Notes: generated by a model from the letters alone, not told the origin. Counted from the first letter of the stretch, positions 1 to 12,987 are shown. The stretch is 64,000 nucleotides of DNA from Microbacterium tenebrionis (GCF_903645325.1 NZ_CAHJXQ010000001.1:310001-374000), one strand, 5' to 3'. A program made the numbers and translations.

Positions 1-180
1 GTTCACTTCGTCGTCGGCAAGGCCTCGTTCTCGGCTGAGCAGCTGGACGAGAACATCGGCGCTGCTCTTGAGGAGATCGTGCGTCTGAAGCCGTCGAGCT
101 CGAAGGGCCGTTACATCCAGAAGGGCGCTGTGTCGACCACGTTCGGCCCCGGCATCCCGCTGGACGTCAACGCCATCTGA
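1..180 (+). CDS. rplA: 50S ribosomal protein L1, C-terminal 59 residues (partial)
   Basis: The window opens inside this gene, in frame 1, and the reading frame ends at TGA 178-180. The visible part ends in [18 protein letters not shown], the usual C-terminus of bacterial L1, after the conserved K-G-R-Y-I-Q-K segment. L1 binds 23S rRNA at the mobile L1 stalk and also represses its own rplKA mRNA. In most bacteria rplJ-rplL follow directly, but here an rRNA operon and about 12 kb intervene. A strong hairpin lies right behind the stop codon, so rplKA ends its transcript here. Confidence 0.97.
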   Translation, partial: VHFVVGKASFSAEQLDENIGAALEEIVRLKPSSSKGRYIQKGAVSTTFGPGIPLDVNAI

Positions 181-192
181 CGCTGACACGAA

Positions 193-227
193 CGACAGGC
201 CTCCACCGATCCGGTGGGGGCCTGTCG
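193..227 (+). terminator. Terminator-like hairpin behind rplA
   Basis: Near-perfect stem of 16 bp (arms 193-208 and 212-227, one G-U pair) with an ATC loop. There is no clear U-tract after it. It separates rplA from the rRNA promoter region. Confidence 0.75.
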
Positions 228-414
228 TCGTTGCGGGGGCACGCCGGCGGGCCCGGGATTCCGCGGCCGGCGGGCGCGACACGCCAGGGAAACGGCCTCG
301 ATTTGCCCGGACCCCGGATCCCGCGTAAGTTATTACTTGTTCGCCCCACAGGGAAGCGGAGAGGCTCAGAGCCTCACCCCCCTCAAGCGGAGAACCACCT
401 CCCGAATCTCTCAC

Positions 415-443
415 TTGAGAGTTCTGACGCTTGCGTCTAGAAT
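415..443 (+). promoter_or_regulatory. rRNA promoter P1
   Basis: TTGAGA at 415-420, 17 bp spacer, TAGAAT at 438-443. A good sigma-70/HrdB-type match upstream of the rRNA leader. Confidence 0.75.
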
Positions 444-513
444 GGGAGATCCCACCTCTTCTGCGGTTCATCTCGACCGCGCAGCGGATCTCAGATCCGG
501 TCGGCGCGTCGAT

Positions 514-541
514 TTGACAGGCCGGATGAGGCTGGTAAAAT
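514..541 (+). promoter_or_regulatory. rRNA promoter P2
   Basis: Perfect -35 TTGACA at 514-519, 16 bp spacer, TAAAAT at 536-541. Transcription should start near 548, about 240 nt before mature 16S. Confidence 0.8.
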
Positions 542-598
542 AGAGAAGTTGCCCTGCGGGCCTGGTTGTGATGACTGGGTCGTGGGTGCGTCCGATCC

Positions 599-630
599 TT
601 GAGAACTCAACAGCGTGCACTTGTCAAATG
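599..630 (+). promoter_or_regulatory. rRNA leader antitermination/processing element
   Basis: TTGAGAACTCAACAGCGTG matches the conserved boxA-type leader element of actinobacterial rRNA operons. GTCAAATG at 623-630 is complementary to CATTTGAC at 2391-2398 behind 16S, consistent with a processing stalk around 16S. Confidence 0.6.
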
Positions 631-789
631 CCAAATAACCTCGACTCTGCTTCGGCAGGGTGAGATTCCTTTGGATCAAAGACCAACCCTTTCGGGGGTT
701 GGCAACGGATAGTCAGCAATGATTTATCTCTTTGGTCAGTTTCAAACTCGCAGCCTTGACCTTATTCCGGTTTTGGTTTGCTTCTTTTT

Positions 790-5845
<5,056 letters not shown>

Positions 5846-5971
5846 ACCCTTATTTTCATCAGTTCGAATTCTTTCTGATGCCGCGTCCACTGAGTGGTTC
5901 TCGATGTACGGTCGAGAACCGCAAACGAGAACAATGTTTTTCGTTATGCGTATGATTGAAACATCAATAGT
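5846..5971 (+). other. 23S-5S spacer with processing stalk arm and hairpin
   Basis: CGCGTCCACTGAGTGGTTCTC at 5882-5902 pairs with 2607-2627 across the 23S gene. A second local hairpin, GGTTCTCGA/TCGAGAACC, spans about 5896-5920 and would compete with the long-range pairing. No tRNA is present. Confidence 0.7.
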
Positions 5972-6090
5972 GTTTCGGCGGCCATAGCGTGAGGGAAACG
6001 CCCGGTCACATTCCGAACCCGGAAGCTAAGCCTCACAGCGCCGATGGTACTGCAGGGGGGACCCTGTGGGAGAGTAGGACACCGCCGGAC
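5972..6090 (+). rRNA. 5S ribosomal RNA
   Basis: About 119 nt with the characteristic 5S segments: GTTTCGGCGGCCATAGCG at the 5' end, CCGAACCCGGAAGCTAAG, and GGGAGAGTAGGACACCGCCG at the 3' end. The 5' and 3' ends pair as expected. Boundaries are good to about two bases. Confidence 0.95.
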
Positions 6091-6100
6091 TCCTTTTAGT

Positions 6101-6134
6101 CAAAATGGCCACCCAACGCAGGGTGGCCATTTTG
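6101..6134 (+). terminator. rRNA operon terminator
   Basis: Perfect 14 bp inverted repeat (arms CAAAATGGCCACCC at 6101-6114 and GGGTGGCCATTTTG at 6121-6134) with a 6 nt loop. It ends the rRNA operon only 45 nt before the next gene. Confidence 0.9.
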
Positions 6135-6179
6135 CGTTAATAGCCGCAAGGCGAACAAGACCAGAGAGGTCTCTCACAC

Positions 6180-6980
6180 ATGTCGCGTCGCGTCACCGCA
6201 GCATCCGTTCTCGCCATCGCAGCGCTGGCCCTCGCCGGCTGCACGAGCACGGGTGAGACGGCGCCGGAAGGCGGCGACGAGTACGGTCTCGTCACCCCCG
6301 GTACGCTGACGGTCGCGACCGAGGGCACGTACCGTCCGTTCAGCTTCCACGAGGGTGACGGCACCGGTGCTCTCGTCGGCTACGACGTGGAGATCATCGA
6401 GGCGGTCGCAGAGCAGCTCGACCTCGAGGTCCGTTTCGAAGAGACGCAGTGGGACGCGATCTTCGCCGGCCTCGATGCCGGGCGCTTCGACCTCATCGCC
6501 AACCAGGTGACCATCAACGACGAGCGCGAGGCGAACTACCTCTTCAGCGAGCCGTACACGGTCTCGCCGGGTGTCATCGTCGTGAACGCCGACGACGACT
6601 CCATCTCGTCCTTCGACGACCTCGACGGCAAGACGACGGCGCAGTCGCTCACGAGCAACTGGAACGAGCTCGCGGTCTCCAGCGGCGCCAAGGTCGAGAA
6701 CGTCGACGGCTGGGCGCAGGCGATCTCCCTGCTCAAGCAGGGTCGCGTGGATGCCACGATCAATGACAAGCTGACCTTCCTCGACTACGTGCAGACCGAA
6801 GGCGACACCTCGGTCAAGATCGCCGCCGAGACCGATGAAGCAGGGCTGTCGGCGTTCGCGTTCACCCAGGACAAGCAGGCTCTCGTCGACGCGATCGACG
6901 GAGCGCTCGACGAACTGCGCGCCGACGGCTCGCTCGCCGAGCTCAGCGACAAGTACTTCGGCGCCGACGTCACCGAGTAG
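6180..6980 (+). CDS. tcyJ: Cystine/polar amino-acid ABC transporter, substrate-binding lipoprotein
   Basis: A protein of 266 residues and the first gene of a three-gene importer operon. It has a lipoprotein signal peptide with lipobox LAGC (Cys21), so it is anchored outside the membrane and captures substrate. The rest is a family-3 solute-binding protein. The segments NQVTIND and the end LSDKYFGADVTE closely resemble the enterobacterial cystine-binding protein FliY/TcyJ, so cystine is the best substrate guess, by remembered similarity only. AGAGAGGT at 6163-6170 is the ribosome binding site and overlaps a small hairpin (AGACC/GGTCT, 6158-6172). No clear promoter is visible in the 45 nt after the rRNA terminator. 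Confidence 0.9.
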   Translation: MSRRVTAASVLAIAALALAGCTSTGETAPEGGDEYGLVTPGTLTVATEGTYRPFSFHEGDGTGALVGYDVEIIEAVAEQLDLEVRFEETQWDAIFAGLDAGRFDLIANQVTINDEREANYLFSEPYTVSPGVIVVNADDDSISSFDDLDGKTTAQSLTSNWNELAVSSGAKVENVDGWAQAISLLKQGRVDATINDKLTFLDYVQTEGDTSVKIAAETDEAGLSAFAFTQDKQALVDAIDGALDELRADGSLAELSDKYFGADVTE

Positions 6981-6982
6981 TC

Positions 6983-7645
6983 ATGGACCTGTGGGATGTG
7001 TTCCTCAGCTCGTTGGGGCCCATCGCCCTCGCCGGGCTCGTGAGCACGATCCCGCTTGCACTGATCTCGTTCGCGATCGGTCTCGCCCTCGCGCTCGGTA
7101 CCGCACTCATGCGGATCTCCGAGCACCGCATCCTCTCGCTGATCGCGCGGGTGTACATCTCGGTCATCCGCGGCACGCCTCTGCTGGTGCAGTTGTTCGT
7201 CATCTTCTACGGGCTCCCGTCCATCGGCGTGGTCGTCGATCCCTGGCCGAGCGCCGTCATCGCCCTGTCGCTGAACGTCGGCGGCTACGGCGCTGAGGTG
7301 ATTCGCGCGGCGATCCTGTCTGTCCCGAAGGGGCAGTGGGAGGCCGCGTACACGGTCGGGATGGGGCGGACGCGCACGCTGACGCGCGTCATCCTGCCGC
7401 AGGCGGCTCGGGTGTCCGTGCCTCCGTTGTCGAACACCTTCATCTCGCTCGTGAAGGACACCTCGCTCACCTCGCTCATCCTCGTGACCGAGCTCTTCCG
7501 CGTCGCCCAGCAGATCGCCGCGTTCAACTACAAGTTCATGGTCGTGTACCTGACCGCAGCGCTCGTGTACTGGGTGTTCTGCCTGGTCCTCTCGGCCGGG
7601 CAGAACCTGCTCGAGAGGAGGCTCGATCGCCATGTCGCCGTCTGA
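6983..7645 (+). CDS. tcyL: Cystine/polar amino-acid ABC transporter, permease
   Basis: A HisM-type inner-membrane permease of 220 residues that starts 2 nt after the binding-protein gene. It has about five hydrophobic segments and the EAA-type loop GQWEAAYTVGMGRT near residue 115, which contacts the ATPase. The C-terminal half, including SLVKDTSLTSLILVTELFR, resembles YecS/TcyL of the cystine system. It forms the channel for the substrate delivered by the lipoprotein encoded upstream, driven by the ATPase encoded downstream. Confidence 0.92.
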   Translation: MDLWDVFLSSLGPIALAGLVSTIPLALISFAIGLALALGTALMRISEHRILSLIARVYISVIRGTPLLVQLFVIFYGLPSIGVVVDPWPSAVIALSLNVGGYGAEVIRAAILSVPKGQWEAAYTVGMGRTRTLTRVILPQAARVSVPPLSNTFISLVKDTSLTSLILVTELFRVAQQIAAFNYKFMVVYLTAALVYWVFCLVLSAGQNLLERRLDRHVAV

Positions 7646-8450
7646 GAGCGCAGCTCTTCCGAGCCGCGCAGGCAGCCCGCTGCTCACAGCCCGTGGTCTG
7701 CACAAGAGCTTCGGCTCGAACGAGGTCCTGAAAGGTCTCGACCTGACCGTGCACCGCGGCGAGGTCGTCGTGCTGATCGGTCCGAGCGGTTCCGGCAAGA
7801 CCACGGTGCTCCGCTCGCTGAACGGGCTCGAGACGCCGGATGCCGGCATCCTCACCGTCGAAGGGGGACCGGAGATCGACTTCGCCGCCCGACCGGGCAA
7901 GGCCACGCGCTTCGCGCTGCGCGACCGTTCGGCGATGGTGTTCCAGCACCACAATCTCTTCCCGCACTTCACCGTGCTGCAGAACGTCATCGAGGGGCCG
8001 TGGCGCGTTCAGGGGCGCCCGAAGGACGAGGCGATCGCGGACGCGCGGATGCTCCTGGCCCGCGTCGGCCTCGCCGACAAGGAGACCGCCTACCCGCACG
8101 AGCTCTCCGGCGGTCAGCAGCAGCGCGTCGGCATCGTCCGGGCCCTTGCGCTGCGCCCCGACCTGCTGCTGTTCGACGAGCCCACCAGCGCCCTCGATCC
8201 CGAGCTCGTCGGTGAGGTGCTCCTCGTCATCAAGGAGCTCGCCGACGAGGGCTGGACCATGGTGGTCGTCACCCATGAGCTCGCGTTCGCCCGTGAGGCC
8301 GCGGATCACGTGCTGTTCCTGGACGGCGGCATCGTGCTCGAGGAGGGGCCGCCGGAGCAGCTGTTCACGGCTCCGCGGCACGAGCGCACCCGACGCTTCC
8401 TCGCGAGGATCCTGCGCCCGCTCGACGGCGGCGACGACCTCAGCCGCTGA
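7632..8450 (+). CDS. tcyN: Cystine/polar amino-acid ABC transporter, ATP-binding protein
   Basis: An ABC ATPase of 272 residues. It has Walker A GPSGSGKTT (residues 50-58), signature LSGGQQQRV (158-166) and Walker B LLLFDEP (about 178-184) followed by the D-loop SALDP. The start overlaps the permease gene by 14 nt, and GAGAGGAGG precedes the ATG at a suitable distance, so the three genes are translationally coupled. The 3' end overlaps the convergent lysE gene by 11 nt, with no room for a separate terminator. Confidence 0.95.
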   Translation: MSPSESAALPSRAGSPLLTARGLHKSFGSNEVLKGLDLTVHRGEVVVLIGPSGSGKTTVLRSLNGLETPDAGILTVEGGPEIDFAARPGKATRFALRDRSAMVFQHHNLFPHFTVLQNVIEGPWRVQGRPKDEAIADARMLLARVGLADKETAYPHELSGGQQQRVGIVRALALRPDLLLFDEPTSALDPELVGEVLLVIKELADEGWTMVVVTHELAFAREAADHVLFLDGGIVLEEGPPEQLFTAPRHERTRRFLARILRPLDGGDDLSR

Positions 8451-9066
8451 CCGCCTGCACGACGAGGCTCACGGCGATCGCGATCATGATGACGGCGATC
8501 GCACCGTCAAGGATGCGCCACGCGCGCGGGGTGTCGAGCCAGCGGCCGAGATGGCGGGCGCCGTACCCGAGGGCTGTGAACCAGAGGATGCTCGCGCACA
8601 CGGCTCCCGCGGCGAAGACCCACCGCGCGTCGCCGTGCGTCGCTGCGATCGAACCGAGCATCAGGACGGTGTCCAGATACACGTGCGGGTTGAGCCAGGT
8701 CAGGGCGAGCACCGTGAGCGCGACCGGTGCGAGGCGGACGTCCGGCTGCGGCCGGGAACCGGCTTCCGTGTGCAGGCCAGCATCGGAGCCGCGCAGTGCG
8801 CGCCGGGCGGCGAGCAGCCCGTACGCGAGCAGGAAGGCGGCGCCCAGCCACTGCGCGACCACGACGAGCCACGGCATCCGTTCGATGACGAATCCGAGGC
8901 CCGCGACGCCCGCGACGATCAGCACCGCGTCGGAGAGTGCGCAAATGATCACGACGGCGAGGACGTGCTCCCGCCGGATGCCCTGGCGAAGCACATAGGC
9001 GTTCTGCGCCCCGATGGCGATGATGAGGGAGAGGCCGAGGCCGAGACCGGAGAAGAACGCGAGCAC
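8440..9066 (-). CDS. lysE: LysE/ArgO-type basic amino-acid exporter
   Basis: A membrane protein of 208 residues with six hydrophobic segments and the family motif LTWLNPHVYLD (122-132), as in the L-lysine/L-arginine exporter LysE of Corynebacterium. It exports surplus basic amino acids. The start is GTG at 9066. A -10 hexamer TAGCGT (9078-9073, minus strand) ends exactly 6 nt before it, so the mRNA is probably leaderless. Its neighbour lysG is divergent with 69 bp between, the standard arrangement in which LysG plus lysine or arginine activates lysE. Confidence 0.92.
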   Translation of the reverse strand: MLAFFSGLGLGLSLIIAIGAQNAYVLRQGIRREHVLAVVIICALSDAVLIVAGVAGLGFVIERMPWLVVVAQWLGAAFLLAYGLLAARRALRGSDAGLHTEAGSRPQPDVRLAPVALTVLALTWLNPHVYLDTVLMLGSIAATHGDARWVFAAGAVCASILWFTALGYGARHLGRWLDTPRAWRILDGAIAVIMIAIAVSLVVQAVSG

Positions 9067-9072
9067 CCTTCC

Positions 9073-9078
9073 ACGCTA
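9073..9078 (-). promoter_or_regulatory. Leaderless -10 element for lysE
   Basis: TAGCGT on the minus strand, 6 nt before the GTG start. Confidence 0.6.
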
Positions 9079-9123
9079 GAAGACGCTGTGCATAAGCACC
9101 AGCGAACGATTCTCACCTTCCAT

Positions 9124-9129
9124 TAGCAT
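9124..9129 (+). promoter_or_regulatory. Leaderless -10 element for lysG
   Basis: TAGCAT, 6 nt before the ATG start. Confidence 0.6.
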
Positions 9130-9135
9130 GACTTC

Positions 9136-10035
9136 ATGGCGTCGATCGCTCCGGAACTCGCATCCACGGTGGCCGCGATCGTCGACGGCGGCAGCCTCGA
9201 AGCGGCTGCGCGGGCGCTCAGCATCACTCCGTCGGCGGTCAGCCAGCGGTTGAAATCCCTCGAGCAGCAGCTCGGCCGGGTGCTCGTCGTCCGAGGGCGC
9301 CCGGCGACGGCCACGCCCTCGGGCGAGGCGGTCGTCCGCATGGCCCGGCAGATCGCGCTCCTCGAGCACGAGACGCTCGCCGGACTCGGGCTCGACGCCG
9401 CGGACGGGCGGGCGAGCGTGCCGTTGGCCGTCAACGCCGACTCCATGGCGACGTGGTTCCTCGCGCCGCTCGCGCGGCTGAGCGAGACCCACGACATTGA
9501 CTTCGACCTGCACAGAGACGACCAGAACTTCACCGCTCGACTGCTCGAATCCGGCGAGGTCATGGCGGCCGTCACCGCGGAGTCGACCCCGGTGACCGGT
9601 TGCTCCGTCGCGCCGCTGGGCATCCTCGTGTACGAGGCGGTCGCGACGCCGGCGTTCGTCCGACGCTGGTTCGCCGACGGCGTCAGCGATGACGCGCTGC
9701 GCCGGGCGCCGTTCGTCGACTTCGATCGCCGGGACGCGCTGCAGCAGCAGTGGCTCGCTGCGCGCGGCATCGAGGCTGAGGGCGTGCCACGGCACTACGT
9801 ACCGGCATCGCACGACTTCGCCGCGGCGGTCGCCCTGGGACTGGGTTGGGGGATGCTGCCCGGCCCGCAGCTCGCCGACGCGCTGGCATCGGGGGCCGTC
9901 GTTCCGCTCGGGGGTGAACCGATCCGGGTGCCGCTGCACTGGCAGCAGTGGAACCTCCGCTCCGCACTGCTCGACGCCGTCGCCGCCGAGGTCGCCGCAG
10001 AGGCCGGGGCCGTGCTCGAGCCCTACCGGCACTGA
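9136..10035 (+). CDS. lysG: LysR-family regulator of the lysine/arginine exporter
   Basis: A LysR-type regulator of 299 residues in the ArgP/IciA/LysG subfamily. An N-terminal winged helix-turn-helix (about residues 8-65, with GSLEAAARALSITPSAVSQR) is followed by a substrate-binding co-inducer domain. Divergence from lysE identifies it as the activator that senses basic amino acids. The ATG follows TAGCAT by 6 nt and there is no Shine-Dalgarno sequence, so the transcript is probably leaderless. The 69 bp between the two genes must hold both promoters and the LysG operator. Confidence 0.92.
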   Translation: MASIAPELASTVAAIVDGGSLEAAARALSITPSAVSQRLKSLEQQLGRVLVVRGRPATATPSGEAVVRMARQIALLEHETLAGLGLDAADGRASVPLAVNADSMATWFLAPLARLSETHDIDFDLHRDDQNFTARLLESGEVMAAVTAESTPVTGCSVAPLGILVYEAVATPAFVRRWFADGVSDDALRRAPFVDFDRRDALQQQWLAARGIEAEGVPRHYVPASHDFAAAVALGLGWGMLPGPQLADALASGAVVPLGGEPIRVPLHWQQWNLRSALLDAVAAEVAAEAGAVLEPYRH

Positions 10036-10060
10036 TCGCGGGCGGTCCGGTCGGGGCGGG

Positions 10061-10738
10061 TCAGTCGGCCAGGGCGAGGGCGCGGAAGACGTCGCGCTCG
10101 CGAAGGGCCTCGCGACGGGACGGCGTCTCGGGATGCGCGGTCGGCGGCCGGTTGCCCGTCGTCCGGTGGTAGAGCTCGTCGATCAGGCGGGTCGCGAGGC
10201 CGACGAGCTGGTCGATCTCGCGCTCGTCGCGGTCGATCCACACACAGCGCGGCTCGTCGTCCACCGGGCGGAAGTCGTCGTGCTCCTCCCAGACGAACAG
10301 CGTCCGGTCGGCGCCCAGAACGTGCTGCTGCCACCACACCTGGCGCAGGTACGTGCGCGGGATCGTGCGCCAGTTCTTGTTGGTCGTCTTGATCTCGGCG
10401 AGCAGGATGCGCCCGCCGGCATCCTGGACGATGCCGTCCGGAGTGGCGAGATGACGGTGCTCGACCTCGGCGCGGAAGAGCGCGGATGACGGGCGGATGC
10501 CGTGCGTCGCGGCCACCCATGCGGCGATCTCCGGCTCGCGCCGACGTCCGTGGTCGGTGTAGGCGTTGCCGCCGAAACGGGCTCCGCCGCCGAGCTTGGC
10601 GTCTGCCGCGCGGATGATCGACTTCTCACCGGAGAGCCCGGCGACATCCGTCGCGGTGATGCCGCGTGCTCGCGCCCGGAGCCAGGCGACCCTGTCGCGG
10701 GAGTCCGCGACGATTCGAGCCTGAAGTTCCGGGGTCAC
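10061..10738 (-). CDS. YqaJ-family (lambda exonuclease-like) nuclease
   Basis: A protein of 225 residues with the PD-(D/E)XK nuclease arrangement of YqaJ viral recombinases: RREPE (67-71), a metal-binding Asp in TPDG (D101) and E-I-K in LAEIKTT (E115, K117). YqaJ/lambda Exo proteins degrade one strand of double-stranded DNA from an end. They usually come from phages next to a RecT-type annealing protein, but no phage gene lies nearby. The GTG start at 10738 sits 6 nt after TAGCCT, giving a leaderless start. The cellular role in this group is not known to me. A chromosomally resident, housekeeping-like version seems likely. Confidence 0.82.
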   Translation of the reverse strand: MTPELQARIVADSRDRVAWLRARARGITATDVAGLSGEKSIIRAADAKLGGGARFGGNAYTDHGRRREPEIAAWVAATHGIRPSSALFRAEVEHRHLATPDGIVQDAGGRILLAEIKTTNKNWRTIPRTYLRQVWWQQHVLGADRTLFVWEEHDDFRPVDDEPRCVWIDRDEREIDQLVGLATRLIDELYHRTTGNRPPTAHPETPSRREALRERDVFRALALAD

Positions 10739-10744
10739 CTCTCG

Positions 10745-10750
10745 AGGCTA
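10745..10750 (-). promoter_or_regulatory. Leaderless -10 element for the YqaJ-type nuclease gene
   Basis: TAGCCT on the minus strand, 6 nt before GTG 10738. Confidence 0.55.
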
Positions 10751-10812
10751 CCTCCCGCCGCGGACCTCCGAGGCTCTGCCGCGCCGGGTGGCAGGCATGC
10801 GAGGCGGTCCCG

Positions 10813-12177
10813 TCAGCCCACGTAGGGCCAGTGCGGCGGTCCGGTCGACCCCGCCGCGTACTCCTCGAGCGGCACCTCGTCAGCGCGCCAGGCATCCAGG
10901 ATCGGCTGCACGATCCGCCAGCACTGCTCGGCTGCGTCCCCGCGCACGGACAGCATCGGGTCGGCGTCGAGGATGCCGGAGAGCACTTCGGCGTAGGCGA
11001 GCAGCTGCCCGGCGCCGAGGTCGGCCGACAGCGTCACCCGCTCCAGCACGAGCGGGTCGTCCGCGCCGTTGAGGTTGAGTTCCAGCGACACCCGGTCCGG
11101 TCCCAGTGAGAGCCGCAGCACGGCACCTTCGGCGGAACCGCGCAGCCCCTCCGGTACGTGCCGCACGGCGCGGAAGCGCACGACGATCTCGCGGGCCGGG
11201 TCGCCGATCGCCTTGCCGGAGCGCAGTGTGAACGGTACGCCGGCCCAGCGGGCATTGCGCACTTCGAAGGTCGCCTGGGCGAGCGTCTCCGTGCCGCGCT
11301 GCGGATCGACATCCGTCTCGTCCACGTACGACGGCTTGTCGGAGCCGTCGACGCTTCCTGCCGTGTACCGCGCTCGCCACGATGACGTCGTCGGATCGTC
11401 GTCCCACACACGGGTCGCACGCAGGACGGCCGAGGTCGCCTCCCGGAAGTCGGCTTCGCCGATCGTGGCCGGCTGCTCCATCGCGACGACCGCGAGCACC
11501 TGCAGCAGGTGGCTCTGGATCATGTCGACGAGCGCGCCGGCTCCGTCGTAGTACCCCGCTCGTCCCTCGAGACCGAGCTTCTCGTCGTACACGATGCCGA
11601 CCGATTCGATGCTATCGGCCGACCACAGCGGTTGGAGAAGGCGGTTCGCGAAGCGCGCGCCCAGCAGGTTCAGCGTGGTCGACTTGCCCAGGAAGTGGTC
11701 GACGCGGAACACCTGCGTCTCGGGGACCAGCGCTTCCAGACGCTCGTTCAGCGCTCGGGCGCTGGCCTCATCCGTGCCGAACGGCTTCTCGAGGGCGAGC
11801 ATGGCGCCCTCCGGGAGCATGTCGGCGGTCATCGCCTCGCAGGCGCGCGCGGCGATCGCCGGCGGGACGGCGAAGTAGAGGGCGACCTGACCGTCCAACC
11901 CCTTCAGCAGCCGCTTGAGATCGGCGGCCTTCGTGATGTCGGCCCGGTGGTACTCGACCTCGACGCGGTCCAGGGCGGACTCGGCATCCACCGTCGCGAA
12001 CGATGCGCGCACCACTTCGGCGAGCCGATCCGTCGTCCATTCCTCGATGCCGGCGCCGATCACGCGGACCGTCCGGTCCTGCTCCGTGACGAGCAGCTGG
12101 CCGAGAGCGGGGAGGAGCAGTCGCGAGGCGAGATCGCCCGTGGCTCCGAAGACGACGAGGGTTGTCGCAGCATCCAT
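10813..12177 (-). CDS. zwf: Glucose-6-phosphate 1-dehydrogenase, short form
   Basis: A protein of 454 residues that oxidises glucose 6-phosphate to 6-phosphogluconolactone. It has the N-terminal nucleotide-binding loop GATGDLASR (11-19), EKPFG (130-134) and the substrate/catalytic segment RVDHFLGKS (158-166). Typical Zwf proteins have about 480-515 residues, so this is a short member, and actinobacteria often keep a second copy in the transketolase-transaldolase cluster. No pentose-phosphate gene is adjacent. The ATG lies 6 nt after TAGCGT with no Shine-Dalgarno sequence. Assignment to the family is firm; NADP versus NAD or F420 use cannot be read. Confidence 0.88.
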   Translation of the reverse strand: MDAATTLVVFGATGDLASRLLLPALGQLLVTEQDRTVRVIGAGIEEWTTDRLAEVVRASFATVDAESALDRVEVEYHRADITKAADLKRLLKGLDGQVALYFAVPPAIAARACEAMTADMLPEGAMLALEKPFGTDEASARALNERLEALVPETQVFRVDHFLGKSTTLNLLGARFANRLLQPLWSADSIESVGIVYDEKLGLEGRAGYYDGAGALVDMIQSHLLQVLAVVAMEQPATIGEADFREATSAVLRATRVWDDDPTTSSWRARYTAGSVDGSDKPSYVDETDVDPQRGTETLAQATFEVRNARWAGVPFTLRSGKAIGDPAREIVVRFRAVRHVPEGLRGSAEGAVLRLSLGPDRVSLELNLNGADDPLVLERVTLSADLGAGQLLAYAEVLSGILDADPMLSVRGDAAEQCWRIVQPILDAWRADEVPLEEYAAGSTGPPHWPYVG

Positions 12178-12183
12178 GCGCCC

Positions 12184-12189
12184 ACGCTA
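12184..12189 (-). promoter_or_regulatory. Leaderless -10 element for zwf
   Basis: TAGCGT on the minus strand, 6 nt before ATG 12177. Confidence 0.6.
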
Positions 12190-12254
12190 ACCCGAGGTCG
12201 TGCGCCGCGGCCAGGGTTTGCGCGTCAAATGAGGGCAGACGCGCACCGAGCGGA

Positions 12255-12284
12255 TTTGGGAAGCCGGGTGCGGTGAGGTACAGT
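12255..12284 (+). promoter_or_regulatory. Candidate rplJ promoter
   Basis: TTTGGG at 12255-12260, 18 bp spacer, TACAGT at 12279-12284. This would give a leader of about 208 nt. It is the best match in the gap, with moderate support. Confidence 0.45.
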
Positions 12285-12289
12285 TGTCC

Positions 12290-12498
12290 TAACCGAAGAC
12301 CGCTGGTCATCGGCGTGCGCGCAAGCGCAGGCCGATTGAAGCACTGCACTGCAGGGGCCCGCGCAGGGACATGATCGTTTCTCCAGGTATCTGGATTCCA
12401 CGCTCCGTCGCTTGCGCCGGAGCGTTTCTGTTTGCATGCGGCGGTTCAGGTCGGTGCCCCACGCACGTGCGGCATCTCGTACCCACCAAGGAGTGACC
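12290..12498 (+). ncRNA. Ribosomal protein L10 leader (rplJL autoregulatory leader)
   Basis: This leader of about 200 nt starts with the segment around AACCGAAGACCGCTGGTCAT, which resembles the actinobacterial L10-leader family. L10(L12)4 binding to such leaders represses rplJL. Further down, CGCTCCG (12401-12407) and CGGAGCG (12418-12424) form a hairpin followed by TTTCTGTTT, which looks like an intrinsic attenuator. The ribosome binding site AAGGAG is at 12488-12493. A covariance-model search for the L10 leader would settle the call. Confidence 0.65.
12401..12433 (+). terminator. Possible attenuator hairpin in the L10 leader
   Basis: Stem CGCTCCG/CGGAGCG followed by TTTCTGTTT, 66 nt upstream of the rplJ start. 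Confidence 0.5.
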
Positions 12499-12987
12499 AT
12501 GGCGCAGAAGGATGCATCGGTTGCCGAGCTCACGAAGTCATTCGAGAACTCGAACGCCGTCCTGCTGACCGAGTACCGCGGTCTGACGGTTGCCCAGCTC
12601 AAGGAGCTGCGCAACAGCATCCGTCAGGACGCTGAGTACGCCGTGGTGAAGAACACGCTGACCAAGATCGCGGCCAACAAGGCTGGGATCTCCGCGCTGG
12701 ACGACGACCTCAAGGGTCCGTCGGCCGTCGCGTTCGTGCACGGCGACTTCGTCGCCACCGCGAAGGCTCTTCGTGATTTCGCCAAGGCCAACCCGCTTCT
12801 CGTGATCAAGGGCGGCGTGTTCGAGGGCAATGCCCTCACCGCCGACGAGGTCAACAAGTACGCCTCGCTCGAGAGCCGTGAGGTTCTGCTGGCGAAGGCT
12901 GCGGGCATGATGAAGGCGACGATGGGCAAGGCTGCCGCGACCATCGACGCGCTTCGCGAAAAGCTGGAGACCGCACAGGCCGCGTGA
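12499..12987 (+). CDS. rplJ: 50S ribosomal protein L10
   Basis: A protein of 162 residues that starts [16 protein letters not shown]. It anchors the L7/L12 stalk to 23S rRNA and is the autogenous repressor of this operon. An in-frame upstream GTG/ATG extension is possible, but AAGGAG sits 5 nt before ATG 12499 and family alignments begin here. It is followed after 49 nt by rplL. Confidence 0.97.
   Translation: MAQKDASVAELTKSFENSNAVLLTEYRGLTVAQLKELRNSIRQDAEYAVVKNTLTKIAANKAGISALDDDLKGPSAVAFVHGDFVATAKALRDFAKANPLLVIKGGVFEGNALTADEVNKYASLESREVLLAKAAGMMKATMGKAAATIDALREKLETAQAA

Larger units (their letters stand above)
228..789 (+). other. Non-coding rRNA operon upstream and leader region
   Basis: No credible gene lies here. 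The region holds two tandem promoters (415-443 and 514-541) and the transcribed leader. Short open frames on both strands lack family matches and coding character. The leader includes a T-TTGAGAACTC block at about 599-619 that recurs before the 23S gene. Confidence 0.85.

Noticed and set aside
6135..6179. T-box or riboswitch before the cystine importer
   Set aside because: The gap is only 45 nt, too short for a T-box or known sulfur-amino-acid riboswitch.
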